Part shown: piece by piece, positions 32,591-42,749 of the stretch
Layout: the number at the start of each line of letters is the position of its first letter
Position numbering within the stretch: position 1 is the stretch's first letter
Assembly (NCBI RefSeq): GCF_029626175.1
Contig: NZ_JARUBM010000002.1
Coordinates: 2,108,001 to 2,172,000 of the forward strand
Length of the DNA: 64,000 nucleotides
Direction: 5' to 3'
Source: Micromonospora sp. WMMD1082
GTDB taxonomy: Bacteria; Actinomycetota; Actinomycetes; Mycobacteriales; Micromonosporaceae
Made by a program: the position numbers and the translations under genes
The notes under the pieces: generated by a model
The model's database searches: none
Seen by the model: the letters and a program-made list of their open reading frames with translations, nothing else
What the model was told of the DNA's origin: nothing

Positions 32591-35152
32591 ATGCGGGCGG
32601 ACTACTCCACATCCGGCAGTGTTGGCAGCCCTTGGGCGATAGTCGCAGCGGTGCTGGTGGGCTGCTGGGCGGTCGCGGTCACCGTGTTGTCGCAGGCGAC
32701 CGGCTGGGTAGTCGACCAGGTGCTGCTGATCGGCGGACTGGACCGGTTCGCCCCGCTCTGGGCGGTGCTCTGCGTGTTCACGCTGCTGCTGGTGACCGCC
32801 GCCGCCCTGCCGCTGGCCATGGTTCCCCGCTCGGCGGCGGTCCGCGTCGCCGGCCGGGCGTGGCTGGCCGGCGCGCTCGCGCTGGGCGCACTCGGGCTGC
32901 TGCGCACGATCCCGCCCGTGCACCACGAGGCGTACCTCGCCGCGCTGGCCGTCCTGGCCGGGCTGCTGGCACTGCTCGCGCTCCGGCTCCGGGACCGCGT
33001 GCTCGGCGCCGGTCAGCAGCGCGACGCCGGGCCGGAAGCGCCGGAACCGGGGCCCGGGCGGGAAGGGGCCGGACCGGAAGGGGCCGGGTGGAAAGGGCCC
33101 GGGGCTGGCCGGCGGTCCGTTGCGCGTCCGTCGGTGGTGACGCTGCTCGCCGTGGCGGCGGGGCTCGCGCTGCTGCTGCCGTGGGTCTGGCTGGGCGCGC
33201 TCGGCGGACTGCTGGAGACCGTGCTCGCCGGACTTGCCGCGGCGGCCGTCGGCACGCTGGCCGCCGCGCTGTTGGGTGCCCGGTTCTGGGGCCACTTCGC
33301 CGACGGTGAGCCACCCCGACCGGCCCGGCTGGTGCTGGTGGGCGGCCTCGTCGCCGGGGTGGTGCTGCTGCTGGTGGGTGCCGGCGTCGGGCACTCCGGT
33401 GCCCAACTGCCGCTGCTGGTGACGCTGCCGCCGGCCGGCTTCGCGCTGGCCGCACTACACGCGCTGACCCACCGCACCGCCGCGGCGCCCGCGTTGACCG
33501 ACCCCACCCCGACCGACCGTACGGCTGTGGCACCCGCGCTGGGCCACCGTGTGCTCGGGGCGGCCGGCGGGTCGCCGACCGCCTGGCTGGTCGGGCTCGC
33601 CGTGTTCGGTCCGCTGGCGTTCACCGACCCGGAGGAGGTCAGTCTGCTGCTGGTCGGCTCCCGGGATGTGCCGTTCTGGGTGGCGGTCGCCGCCGGCGCC
33701 GGGCTCGCCGTCGGGGCGGTGCTGGCGGTCGCGTACGGTCTGCTGCTGGCCCGGCCCTCGGCGCGCCCGCCCCGCCGGGCGGTGGCCGGGGCGACCGCCC
33801 TGACCCTGCTGGTCACGGTGGGGCTGGTCGGCGCCGCCGCCGGCCAGCCGGGCCTGCACGGGGAGCGGCTCTTCGTGGTGCTGCGGGAACAGGCGGACCT
33901 GACCGGCCTGACCGCCGGGCCCGGGAAGGCGGGCCGGGACGCCCGCGCCACCGAGGTCTACCAGCGGCTGGTCGTCACCGCCGAGCGGACCCAGGCCGAC
34001 CTGCGGCGGGAGCTGCGCCGACTGCGGCTGGACCACACCGCCTACTACCTGGTCAACGCGATCGAGGTGGACGGCGGTCCGGCGGTACGGGCCTGGTTGT
34101 CCAACCGGTCCGAGGTGGCCCGGGTGCTGGTGAGCCAGCGGCTGCGCCCGTTGCCGGAGCCCGCCGGCGGCACCGGTGGCACCGCGCCGGCTCCGACCGG
34201 CCCGCCGTGGAACATCACCATGATCGGTGCGGATCGGGTCTGGTCCGACCTCGGGGTCACCGGAACCGGGATCACCGTGGGCAGCTCCGACTCCGGGGTG
34301 GACGGGCGGCACCCCACCCTGGCCCCGGGCTTCCGGGGCGGCGACGATTCGTGGTTCGACCCGTGGAACGGCACCCGGACGCCGACCGACCGCAGCGGGC
34401 ACGGCACCCACACGGCGGGCAGCGCGATCGGGCGGGATGGCATCGGCGTGGCTCCCGGGGCGCAGTGGGTCGGCTGCGTCAACCTCGACCGCAACCTCGG
34501 TAACCCGGCGGCCTATCTCGACTGCCTCCAGTTCATGTTGGCGCCCTTCCCGCCCGGCGGTGACCCGTTCACCCAGGGGCGGCCGGCCCGGGCGCCGGAG
34601 ATCCTGACCAACTCGTGGGGCTGCCCGCCGATCGAGGGCTGCGACCCGGGGACGCTGCGGCCGGCCACGGAGGCGTTGGCGGCCGCCGGGATCCTCGTCG
34701 TCGCGGCGGCCGGCAACACCGGCCCCTTCTGCGGCTCGGTGCAGGACCCACCCGCACCGTACGCGGACGTGCTGACCGTCGGCGCGGTGGACGACCGGCG
34801 CCGGGCCACCGCCTTCTCGTCCCGGGGACCGGTCGGCGGGTTGACCAAGCCCGATCTGATGGCACCCGGGGCGGACGTCCTCTCCGCCATGCCCGGCGGC
34901 GGATACGCGGCGCTCGACGGCACCTCGATGGCCACTCCGCAGGTGGCGGGCGTGGTGGCGTTGATGTGGTCGGCCAACCCGGACCTCGTCGGCGACCTGG
35001 ATCGGACCCGGCGGATCCTGCGCGAGACGGCCAGCCCGGTGGAGGCCAGCCAGCGGTCCCGGGATCAGGCCGACGACTGCGGCGGTGCGGCGAACGTCGT
35101 CGGTGCCGGGCTTGTCGACGCGTACGCGGCCGTGTCAGCGGCCCTCAGTTGA
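32591..35152 (+). CDS. Subtilisin-like protease (S8) fused to an N-terminal polytopic membrane domain
   Basis: An 853-residue protein. ATG 32591 is supported by TACTGT 6 bases upstream, although the frame is open far beyond it. Residues about 10-415 are mostly hydrophobic, with roughly ten transmembrane segments interrupted by a Pro/Gly/Glu-rich loop near 140-175. An I9-like propeptide follows (about 420-520, including LDHTAYYLVNAIEVDG), then the S8 domain with Asp567 (SSDSGVDG), His604 (SGHGTHTAG), Asn in AAAGNTGPFCG and Ser779 (GTSMATPQVAG). Catalytic residues are intact and should face outside the membrane. The propeptide resembles that of the secreted subtilase at 2009-6385, so the two are probably paralogues in that part. 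Substrate unknown. Confidence 0.87.
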   Translation: MRADYSTSGSVGSPWAIVAAVLVGCWAVAVTVLSQATGWVVDQVLLIGGLDRFAPLWAVLCVFTLLLVTAAALPLAMVPRSAAVRVAGRAWLAGALALGALGLLRTIPPVHHEAYLAALAVLAGLLALLALRLRDRVLGAGQQRDAGPEAPEPGPGREGAGPEGAGWKGPGAGRRSVARPSVVTLLAVAAGLALLLPWVWLGALGGLLETVLAGLAAAAVGTLAAALLGARFWGHFADGEPPRPARLVLVGGLVAGVVLLLVGAGVGHSGAQLPLLVTLPPAGFALAALHALTHRTAAAPALTDPTPTDRTAVAPALGHRVLGAAGGSPTAWLVGLAVFGPLAFTDPEEVSLLLVGSRDVPFWVAVAAGAGLAVGAVLAVAYGLLLARPSARPPRRAVAGATALTLLVTVGLVGAAAGQPGLHGERLFVVLREQADLTGLTAGPGKAGRDARATEVYQRLVVTAERTQADLRRELRRLRLDHTAYYLVNAIEVDGGPAVRAWLSNRSEVARVLVSQRLRPLPEPAGGTGGTAPAPTGPPWNITMIGADRVWSDLGVTGTGITVGSSDSGVDGRHPTLAPGFRGGDDSWFDPWNGTRTPTDRSGHGTHTAGSAIGRDGIGVAPGAQWVGCVNLDRNLGNPAAYLDCLQFMLAPFPPGGDPFTQGRPARAPEILTNSWGCPPIEGCDPGTLRPATEALAAAGILVVAAAGNTGPFCGSVQDPPAPYADVLTVGAVDDRRRATAFSSRGPVGGLTKPDLMAPGADVLSAMPGGGYAALDGTSMATPQVAGVVALMWSANPDLVGDLDRTRRILRETASPVEASQRSRDQADDCGGAANVVGAGLVDAYAAVSAALS

Positions 35153-35208
35153 TCTCACCTATCGTCAGCAGGAGGTGCCCCAAGGTAACCCGACCGACCG
35201 TCAACTGC

Positions 35209-35214
35209 TACCTT
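35209..35214 (+). promoter_or_regulatory. -10 element TACCTT of the small membrane-protein gene
   Basis: TACCTT, 8 bases before ATG 35223. Confidence 0.35.
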
Positions 35215-35222
35215 CCGGCCTC

Positions 35223-35420
35223 ATGCACGGTCATTCGCCAGGGGCGGCGGCTCCCCTCCCGCCGCCGTCGGCCGCGCGGTGGCGGGGCATGGCTCTGCTG
35301 ATCCTGTTGGGCGTGCCGGCCCTCGTGGTGGCTCTGTGCTGTGGAGTCATCCACGTGGTGACCAGGTCCGCGATCGACGATCCGTTCAGCCACCGGGGCG
35401 GCATCACCGGACCGCCCTGA
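35223..35420 (+). CDS. Small single-pass membrane protein (65 aa)
   Basis: ATG 35223 to TGA 35418-35420. A Pro/Ala-rich N-terminus (about 1-22) precedes one transmembrane helix (MALLILLGVPALVVALCCGV, about 23-42) and a short polar tail. No Shine-Dalgarno sequence; a TACCTT at 8 bases would make it leaderless. It follows the membrane subtilase gene by 70 bp in the same direction and could be a companion, but this is only positional. Confidence 0.6.
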   Translation: MHGHSPGAAAPLPPPSAARWRGMALLILLGVPALVVALCCGVIHVVTRSAIDDPFSHRGGITGPP

Positions 35421-35472
35421 CCGCCGCCGGGAACGGCGAGCCCGTGGACTGACGACGGGATCCGATGTGATC

Positions 35473-35478
35473 TAGGGT
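35473..35478 (+). promoter_or_regulatory. -10 element TAGGGT of the leaderless GNAT gene
   Basis: TAGGGT, 8 bases before ATG 35487. Confidence 0.5.
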
Positions 35479-35486
35479 ACGCAGCC

Positions 35487-36437
35487 ATGGACGCCGGGAT
35501 CAGCATTGCCGAGTTGACCGTCGAGCGGCTGCCTGACGTGGTGGAACTCTGCCACCGGGCGCTCGACCTGCCGGAGGACGCGGCCGAGGCCGGGCCGCTC
35601 GTGGAGACGCTCTGGCCACGGGCCGCCGCCGACCGGATCGTACGGGTCCTCGGCGCGTACCGGGAGCAGGAGTTGGTCGGCGTACTGATCGGCTCGCTCT
35701 CCGCCGGTGACGGGCGGGTCGGGCACGTGGACCTGCTGGCCGTCGCGCCCATGCTGCGACGCCGCGGCATCGGCCGGGCCCTGCTCGGGCACGCCGAACG
35801 GGCATTCGCTCAGCTCGGCGCGACCGAGGTGCTGCTCGCCGGCAACCCGCCCTACTACGCCTGGCCCGGCATCGACGTGCGCTACACCCCGGCGATCTGC
35901 CTCGCGCTCGCCCTCGGCTACCGGCCGGACGGCACGGCCTGGAACATGACCGCCGACCTGTCGTACGACGGATCACCGGCGCTGCGGTCGACGGAGACCG
36001 CCGAGTCCCGGCTGGCGGGGCAGGGTGTGACCGTACGCCGGGCGGAGCCGGCCGACCTGCCGGCGCTCACCGCGTTCGCCCGCGCGACGTTCGGCGGCTC
36101 CTGGGATGCCGAGTTGGCCGGCTCGCTCGGCCGCCCGGGCGCGGGCTGCCACCTGGCCGAACGCGACGGCGAACTGCTCGGTTTCGCCGCGTACGGGTCG
36201 TCGCGGCCGAGCTGGTTCGGGCCGATGGGCACCGCACCCGCCGCCCAGGGTTCCGGCATCGGCGGTGTGCTCCTGCGGCGCTGCCTGAGCGACCAGCGGG
36301 CGGCGGGCGTCACCGCCGCCCAGATCGGCTGGGTCGGGCCGGTCCCCTTCTATTCGGGCAGCGCGGGCGCCCGGATCGAACAGGTCTTCTTTCTGTACCG
36401 CAGAACGCTCGACGCCCGCATAAACGGCAAATGGTAA
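35487..36437 (+). CDS. Tandem GNAT N-acetyltransferase
   Basis: A 316-residue protein with two GNAT folds. The first (about 1-150) has HVDLLAVAPMLRRRGIGRALLGHAE, the acetyl-CoA pyrophosphate-binding loop (RRRGIGRALL), followed by a family-typical PYYAWPGIDVRY. The second (about 175-315) has the weaker loop AQGSGIGGVLLRRCL. Double-GNAT proteins of this layout acetylate small amines or aminoglycoside-like compounds in some cases; the substrate is unknown. The start is supported by TAGGGT 8 bases upstream. Confidence 0.85.
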   Translation: MDAGISIAELTVERLPDVVELCHRALDLPEDAAEAGPLVETLWPRAAADRIVRVLGAYREQELVGVLIGSLSAGDGRVGHVDLLAVAPMLRRRGIGRALLGHAERAFAQLGATEVLLAGNPPYYAWPGIDVRYTPAICLALALGYRPDGTAWNMTADLSYDGSPALRSTETAESRLAGQGVTVRRAEPADLPALTAFARATFGGSWDAELAGSLGRPGAGCHLAERDGELLGFAAYGSSRPSWFGPMGTAPAAQGSGIGGVLLRRCLSDQRAAGVTAAQIGWVGPVPFYSGSAGARIEQVFFLYRRTLDARINGKW

Positions 36438-36510
36438 ATAGATCCCGATAATGCCATTCGCCCGCCCGGCTCATCGACGCCGCTTACCGTTTCCGGTAGA
36501 GGAGGCAGCG

Positions 36511-36753
36511 ATGACCACGGACGACGATCAGACCCAGGACGCCCCGCCGGTCACCTGGGCCCCGGTCCACGAACTCCCGGGCCAACTGCCGATCGACCGG
36601 CTCGACTACGGCGACGCCGAGCAGTTGGCGGAGATGAGCGGCGCGGCCGAACCGCCCGAGGAGCCGCTCATCCTGGTGGACGAGCCGGTTCCGCACCGCC
36701 CGCCGTTCGACCGGGCGCAGAAGCGACGAAACCAGCGACCCCTGCCGACGTAA
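36511..36753 (+). CDS. Hypothetical acidic protein (80 aa)
   Basis: ATG 36511 with GAGGAGG 5 bases upstream. The product is rich in Asp, Glu and Pro (begins MTTDDDQTQDAPPVTWAPV) with a basic C-terminus (DRAQKRRNQRP), and is predicted mostly disordered. No family recognised. A possible -10 GATAAT is at 36447-36452. A strong hairpin follows the stop codon at 36756-36793. Confidence 0.7.
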   Translation: MTTDDDQTQDAPPVTWAPVHELPGQLPIDRLDYGDAEQLAEMSGAAEPPEEPLILVDEPVPHRPPFDRAQKRRNQRPLPT

Positions 36754-36755
36754 CG

Positions 36756-36793
36756 GAGAGGGGGCGGACCGCTGACGCGGCCCGCCCCCTCTC
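36756..36793. terminator. Bidirectional hairpin terminator before groEL end
   Basis: GAGAGGGGGCGGACC (36756-36770) pairs with GGCCCGCCCCCTCTC (36779-36793), 14 of 15 bp, across an 8-base loop. It lies in the convergent gap between the 80-aa gene and groEL. Confidence 0.75.
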
Positions 36794-36809
36794 GGCGTTG
36801 GAGCTGGAC

Positions 36810-38692
<1,883 letters not shown>

Positions 38693-38707
38693 GCACGATG
38701 GCCGGGC

Positions 38708-39706
38708 TCAGCCGAGTTCGGCGGCCAGTTGCGCGCCGTTCACCGGGCCCTCGTGGGCACGCTGCTCGGCGTACGTGACGACCAGTCCGACCAGTTGGGC
38801 GAGGTACGCCGGCAGCGCCAGCACCGCCACCACCGCGATCGTCAGGACCACACCCACCGTCGAGCCGGGCGAGTCCAGCGGTGTGGTGCCGAACGGCAGG
38901 ATCGCCACCGACTCCGCCAGCCCTGCCACCAGTGACCCACCGATCACGACCCCGATGACCAGCGCCACCCGGCCGAGCAGCAGTCCCAGCCGGTCGCGCA
39001 GCATCCGGTGCGAGCGGCCGATCGGGTCTCGCCGCTCGAACAGGTACACCGGGCCGACCATGGCGAGCGCGAACGCCGCGTACACGCCGGGCAGGAAGCA
39101 GAGGCAGAACCCGACGGTGATGATCAAGGTGGAGATCAACGTCCAGCCCCAGAGGCCCAACGCCCGGCGTAGGCCGTAGCGCAGGGCCGAGCCGAGATCG
39201 ACCGGCTCACCGGCCGCCTGCCGGGCGACCACCCAGGTGCCGGCGGCCCAGCCGACACACTGCACCAGCCCGAAGATCAGGCTCCCCCCGACCAGCACGA
39301 CCAGCCACGCGGAGAGGTCGACCCAGAAGGTCGCCGGCAGGGCGGCCGAATCGCTGGCCATCGCGGCATCCCAGCGCGCCGACGGGTCCACGGCCAGCGA
39401 CAGCACCGACAGCACCGCCGCCGGCAGCACCTGCGTGAGCACGAGGATCGGCAGCAGCAGCCGCCAACCCCGGCGGGCCGCACCGACGCAGCGCGCGAAC
39501 CAGCCACCCAGCCCCGCCCCCGGCGGAGTAACCAACGGATCGGCGGGGTCGAGACCGTACCCGGCCGGCTGGTACCAGCCGTAGACGGGATAACCCGGCT
39601 GCGCCGGATAACCCGGATAGCCCGGCTGGGCCGGATAGCCCGGGCCGGGCGGGCCCTGCTGGCCGGGATACGGCGGCATGCCGGCGTGGGGCGGCTGGTC
39701 GGACAT
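38708..39706 (-). CDS. Membrane protein with Pro/Gly/Tyr-rich N-terminus
   Basis: A 332-residue protein from ATG 39706. Residues about 1-60 are a low-complexity cytoplasmic region of PGYPAQPGYPGYPAQPGYP type. A membrane domain follows (about 75-315) with about six hydrophobic segments, e.g. LLLPILVLTQVLPAAVLSVLS and WGWTLISTLIITVGFCLCFL, plus a conserved-looking FERRDPIGRSHRMLRDRLG loop. It resembles the glycerophosphodiester-phosphodiesterase-associated/DUF975-like membrane domain common in actinobacteria, with no enzymatic part. It ends 15 bases before the upstream CIRCE element. Function unknown. Confidence 0.78.
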   Translation of the reverse strand: MSDQPPHAGMPPYPGQQGPPGPGYPAQPGYPGYPAQPGYPVYGWYQPAGYGLDPADPLVTPPGAGLGGWFARCVGAARRGWRLLLPILVLTQVLPAAVLSVLSLAVDPSARWDAAMASDSAALPATFWVDLSAWLVVLVGGSLIFGLVQCVGWAAGTWVVARQAAGEPVDLGSALRYGLRRALGLWGWTLISTLIITVGFCLCFLPGVYAAFALAMVGPVYLFERRDPIGRSHRMLRDRLGLLLGRVALVIGVVIGGSLVAGLAESVAILPFGTTPLDSPGSTVGVVLTIAVVAVLALPAYLAQLVGLVVTYAEQRAHEGPVNGAQLAAELG

Positions 39707-39835
39707 GGGCTCTCCTCAGCAACGGCTGGATCAGCCCACGATCCTCCCCTGTGCGGCGCCCGCGCCGCAGCCCCCCTCCGGCCATGATCAGGCCACCCGA
39801 CAACGATCGCGGTGGGGGTGGTGGGTGCTCCGCGC

Positions 39836-40039
39836 TCAGGCGATGACGCGTACCCGCTCGGCCTGCGGGCCCTTCTGGCCCTGGGCGATCTCGAACTCCA
39901 CTCGCTGGCCGTCGTCCAGCGCCTTGTAGCCGTCCATCTCGATCGCGGAGAAGTGGACGAAGACGTCCTGCCCGCCGTCGACGGCGATGAAGCCGTAGCC
40001 CTTTTCGGCGTTGAACCACTTCACGGTGCCCTGTGCCAC
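39836..40039 (-). CDS. Cold-shock-domain protein (CspA family)
   Basis: A 67-residue OB-fold nucleic-acid chaperone. GTG 40039 has GAGG about 9 bases upstream. RNP1 (KGYGFIAV) and RNP2 (VFVHFSAI) are intact, and the start [18 protein letters not shown] is classical. It binds single-stranded RNA/DNA and melts secondary structure during cold or growth transitions. It is monocistronic with a roughly 200-bp upstream region shared with the divergent GNAT gene; no clear cold-box was identified. Confidence 0.96.
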   Translation of the reverse strand: MAQGTVKWFNAEKGYGFIAVDGGQDVFVHFSAIEMDGYKALDDGQRVEFEIAQGQKGPQAERVRVIA

Positions 40040-40250
40040 GGTGTTGTCCTCACTCTGCGCGGCGTTCCACTACTCGGACCGAGGGCGCGCCGACGGCCCG
40101 GAAACCACCGGATTCGGCGATCGGCGACGACCACTGAAACGGGTGACCGAAATCGCACGGTACACGAGGTGTGACGGCGGCGCACGACCACAAATCGGGC
40201 GTATTACGGTTACCGGCATCGTCGTACGTCATTGTGATAGGCATGCGGTC

Positions 40251-40781
40251 ATGACGAGTGCCACCGGCGGGACCGGCGTGCGGCAGGCCGCCATCCGCAG
40301 GGTCGAGCCGGCCGACGCCGCCCGGATGCGCGCGCTGCGGCTGGAGATGCTCGCCGACGCACCGCTGGCGTTCCTGGAGACGATCGCCGAGGCGGCGGCC
40401 CGCCCGCACGCCGAGTACGCGGCCCGGATCGCCCTGGTCTCGGCCGGCGCCGACACGGCGCAGTTCGTGGCGGACCCGGGCGGCCGCCTGGTCGGGCACG
40501 CCGGCGGGACCGTGCACCCGACCGAGCCGAAGGTGACCGTGCTCTACGCGGTCTACATCACCCCCGCCTGGCGCGGCACCGGCCTGCTCGCGGATCTGGT
40601 TGCCGGGGTCGCCGCCTGGTCACGCGCCTGCGGGCGGGACGAACTGATGCTCGAAGTGGTGGTGGGCAACGATCGCGCCTACCGGGCCTACCAGCGCCTG
40701 GGCTTCGTCGACACCGGCGTCCGCGCCCCCCACCCCACCATCCCCGCCCTCCAAGAACTCCACATGCGCCGCCCAGCCTGA
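40251..40781 (+). CDS. GNAT family N-acetyltransferase
   Basis: A 176-residue single-domain GNAT from ATG 40251. The opening IRRVEPADAARMRALRLEML is a RimI-like start; motif A is VYITPAWRGTGLLADLVAGV (acetyl-CoA loop WRGTGL) and motif B is VVVGNDRAYRAYQRLGFVDTG. Length and layout fit small-molecule or N-terminal-residue acetylation. Substrate unknown. The upstream 210 bp contains no clear promoter that I would call. Confidence 0.87.
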   Translation: MTSATGGTGVRQAAIRRVEPADAARMRALRLEMLADAPLAFLETIAEAAARPHAEYAARIALVSAGADTAQFVADPGGRLVGHAGGTVHPTEPKVTVLYAVYITPAWRGTGLLADLVAGVAAWSRACGRDELMLEVVVGNDRAYRAYQRLGFVDTGVRAPHPTIPALQELHMRRPA

Positions 40782-40914
40782 GCAAGGCGGCCACGCCCGA
40801 CCGCGCCCACGCCGCCAACACCCCGTCGACCGATAACCCACCCCAAGGCAGCACCAGGAAGATCAGAACCCCTTAGGCGGCGCCGAACTCACGGACGGCA
40901 CGGCGACCCCGTCA

Positions 40915-40988
40915 GGGTTCCGGGGCAGCCCGACCCGCGCAGGGATCAAGCCTGACCGCCCGGAGCGGGTCGGGCTGCCCCGGAACCC
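40915..40988. terminator. Perfect 24-bp inverted repeat, probable bidirectional terminator
   Basis: Arms 40915-40938 and 40965-40988 are perfect complements over 24 bp (core GGGTTCCGGGGCAGCCCGAC) around a 26-base loop. The element lies in the convergent gap between the GNAT and PaaN genes. It is longer than most factor-independent terminators and could be a mobile palindrome. Confidence 0.7.
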
Positions 40989-41023
40989 CCCACCGCAACC
41001 ACAGAACCCCGGAACCCAACCCC

Positions 41024-42697
41024 TCAGACGTGCCGCCGACTCTGCACAATCCGGAACCGGTTGGCGACATACGCGCCATCGGTCAACGCCGCGTTGGCCG
41101 CCGCGTTCGCCCCGCTGCCGTGGAAGTCGGAGAAGGCCGCCGACTGGTTCACGAAGACGCCGCCGGTGAGGTTGCCGGACAGGTGCACCCCGACCTCGAT
41201 CGCGGCGGCCTCGGTGGCGTCCAGCACCGCCTCGTCGGTGGAGTAGACCGCCGCCGTCAGCGCGCCCTTCTCCGCGACCGTCGAGCGCAGGATCTCCAGG
41301 CTGTGCGCGGTGGAGTCGGTGGCGATGGCGAAGGAGATCGGCCCGAACCACTCCCGCGAGTAGGTCGCGGTGTCGCCGGCGTCCAGCTTGACGATCGTCG
41401 GCGTACGCACGACGGCGTCCGGGAACGACGGGTGCTCGACGGTACGCGACTCCAGCACCGGCTGGCCGACCTTGGTGACCTCGTCCAGCCGCTCCAGCAC
41501 GCCGTCGTTGACGATCGCGCCGGTCAACTCGACGCCCCGGGCCGGGTCGGCGGTGAGCTTGCCGACCGCCCCGGCGATGCCGGCGGCCACCTCGTCGAAG
41601 CTCTTGTGCCCCTGGTCGGTGTCGATACCGTCGCGGGGGATGAGGATGTTCTGCGAGGTGGTGCACATCTGGCCGCTGTAGAGGGTCAGCGTGAAGCCCA
41701 GGTTGCGGCACATCCCGGCGAAGTCGTCGGTGGAGTCGACCAGCACCGTGTTGAGGCCGGCCTTCTCGGTGTAGACGGCCGCCTGCCGGGCGTTGGCCTC
41801 CAGCCAGTCGCCGTACTCGGTGGAGCCGGTGAAGTCGACGATCCGCACAGCCGGGTGCAGGGCGAGGGTCGAGGCCAGCTGCTCGCCGGGGGCCTCGGGG
41901 GCGAGCAGCACCAGGTTCGGGTCGAAGCCGGCCTCGGCGAGCACCTCGCGGGCGTAGCGCACGGTGACGGCCAGCGGGAGCACGGCGCGCGGGTGCGGCT
42001 TGACCACCACCGGGTTGCCGGTGACGAGCGAGGCGAACAGCCCGGGGTACGAGTTCCAGGTCGGGAACGTGTTGCAGCCGATGACCAGGGCAACCCCTCG
42101 GGGCACCACGTGGAACGTCTTGGTCATCCGCAGCGGGTCGCCCTTGCCGGCGGCCTTCTCCCAGCCGGCGGTGCCCGGGTGCCGGGTCATCTCGGCGTAC
42201 GCGTAGGCGAGCGCCTCCAGGGCGCGGTCGAGCGCGTGCGCGCCCCCGGCCTGGAAGGCCATCACGAACGCCTGACCGCTGGTGAACTGCACCGCGTTGG
42301 CCAGCTCGAAGACATGCTTGTGCAGCCGGTCGAGGATCTCCAGGCAGACGCCGACCCGGGCCTGCGGTCCGGCGTCGCGCCAGGCGGGCAGGGCGGCGGA
42401 CGCGGCGGCGACCAACTGGTCGGCGCCGGCGTGCGGGTAGCGGACGTCCAGCGCGACACCGAACGGGCTCGTCTCGGTGGCCACCCGGTCGCCGCCGCCT
42501 GGCTGGTCGAGCGGGAAGTCACCGCCCAGGTACGCCTCGAAGGCGGCCTTGCCGTCGGCGGCGGCGGTCTCGCCGTACACCCTGGGGCTGGGTGATTCCG
42601 GGTAGGCGGACCAGTATCCCCGCTCCGTGATCGCGGTCAGCGCGCGGTTGAGGGTCTCGACGTGCCTGTCGAAGAGGGGGTGCGGGGTCTCCGTCAT
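41024..42697 (-). CDS. paaN: PaaN-type aldehyde dehydrogenase (phenylacetate degradation protein PaaN)
   Basis: A 557-residue ALDH-superfamily protein from ATG 42697. It has the PaaN hallmark N-terminal extension (about 1-55, containing TERGYWSAYPESPSP). The NAD(P)-binding region has GVALVIGCNTFPTWNSYPGLFASLVTGNPVVVKPHP in part, IVDFTGSTEYGDWL, and the catalytic-loop Cys in LYSGQMCTTSQNILIP, with REWFGPISFAI later. PaaN-type enzymes oxidise the ring-opened aldehyde of phenylacetyl-CoA catabolism or act as related dehydrogenases. No other paa genes are nearby, so the pathway link is tentative. Confidence 0.86.
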   Translation of the reverse strand: MTETPHPLFDRHVETLNRALTAITERGYWSAYPESPSPRVYGETAAADGKAAFEAYLGGDFPLDQPGGGDRVATETSPFGVALDVRYPHAGADQLVAAASAALPAWRDAGPQARVGVCLEILDRLHKHVFELANAVQFTSGQAFVMAFQAGGAHALDRALEALAYAYAEMTRHPGTAGWEKAAGKGDPLRMTKTFHVVPRGVALVIGCNTFPTWNSYPGLFASLVTGNPVVVKPHPRAVLPLAVTVRYAREVLAEAGFDPNLVLLAPEAPGEQLASTLALHPAVRIVDFTGSTEYGDWLEANARQAAVYTEKAGLNTVLVDSTDDFAGMCRNLGFTLTLYSGQMCTTSQNILIPRDGIDTDQGHKSFDEVAAGIAGAVGKLTADPARGVELTGAIVNDGVLERLDEVTKVGQPVLESRTVEHPSFPDAVVRTPTIVKLDAGDTATYSREWFGPISFAIATDSTAHSLEILRSTVAEKGALTAAVYSTDEAVLDATEAAAIEVGVHLSGNLTGGVFVNQSAAFSDFHGSGANAAANAALTDGAYVANRFRIVQSRRHV

Positions 42698-42749
42698 GCC
42701 CGCCATCATGCAACAGAGGGCACCCCGATCAGTAGGGGCGTGTCACAAC

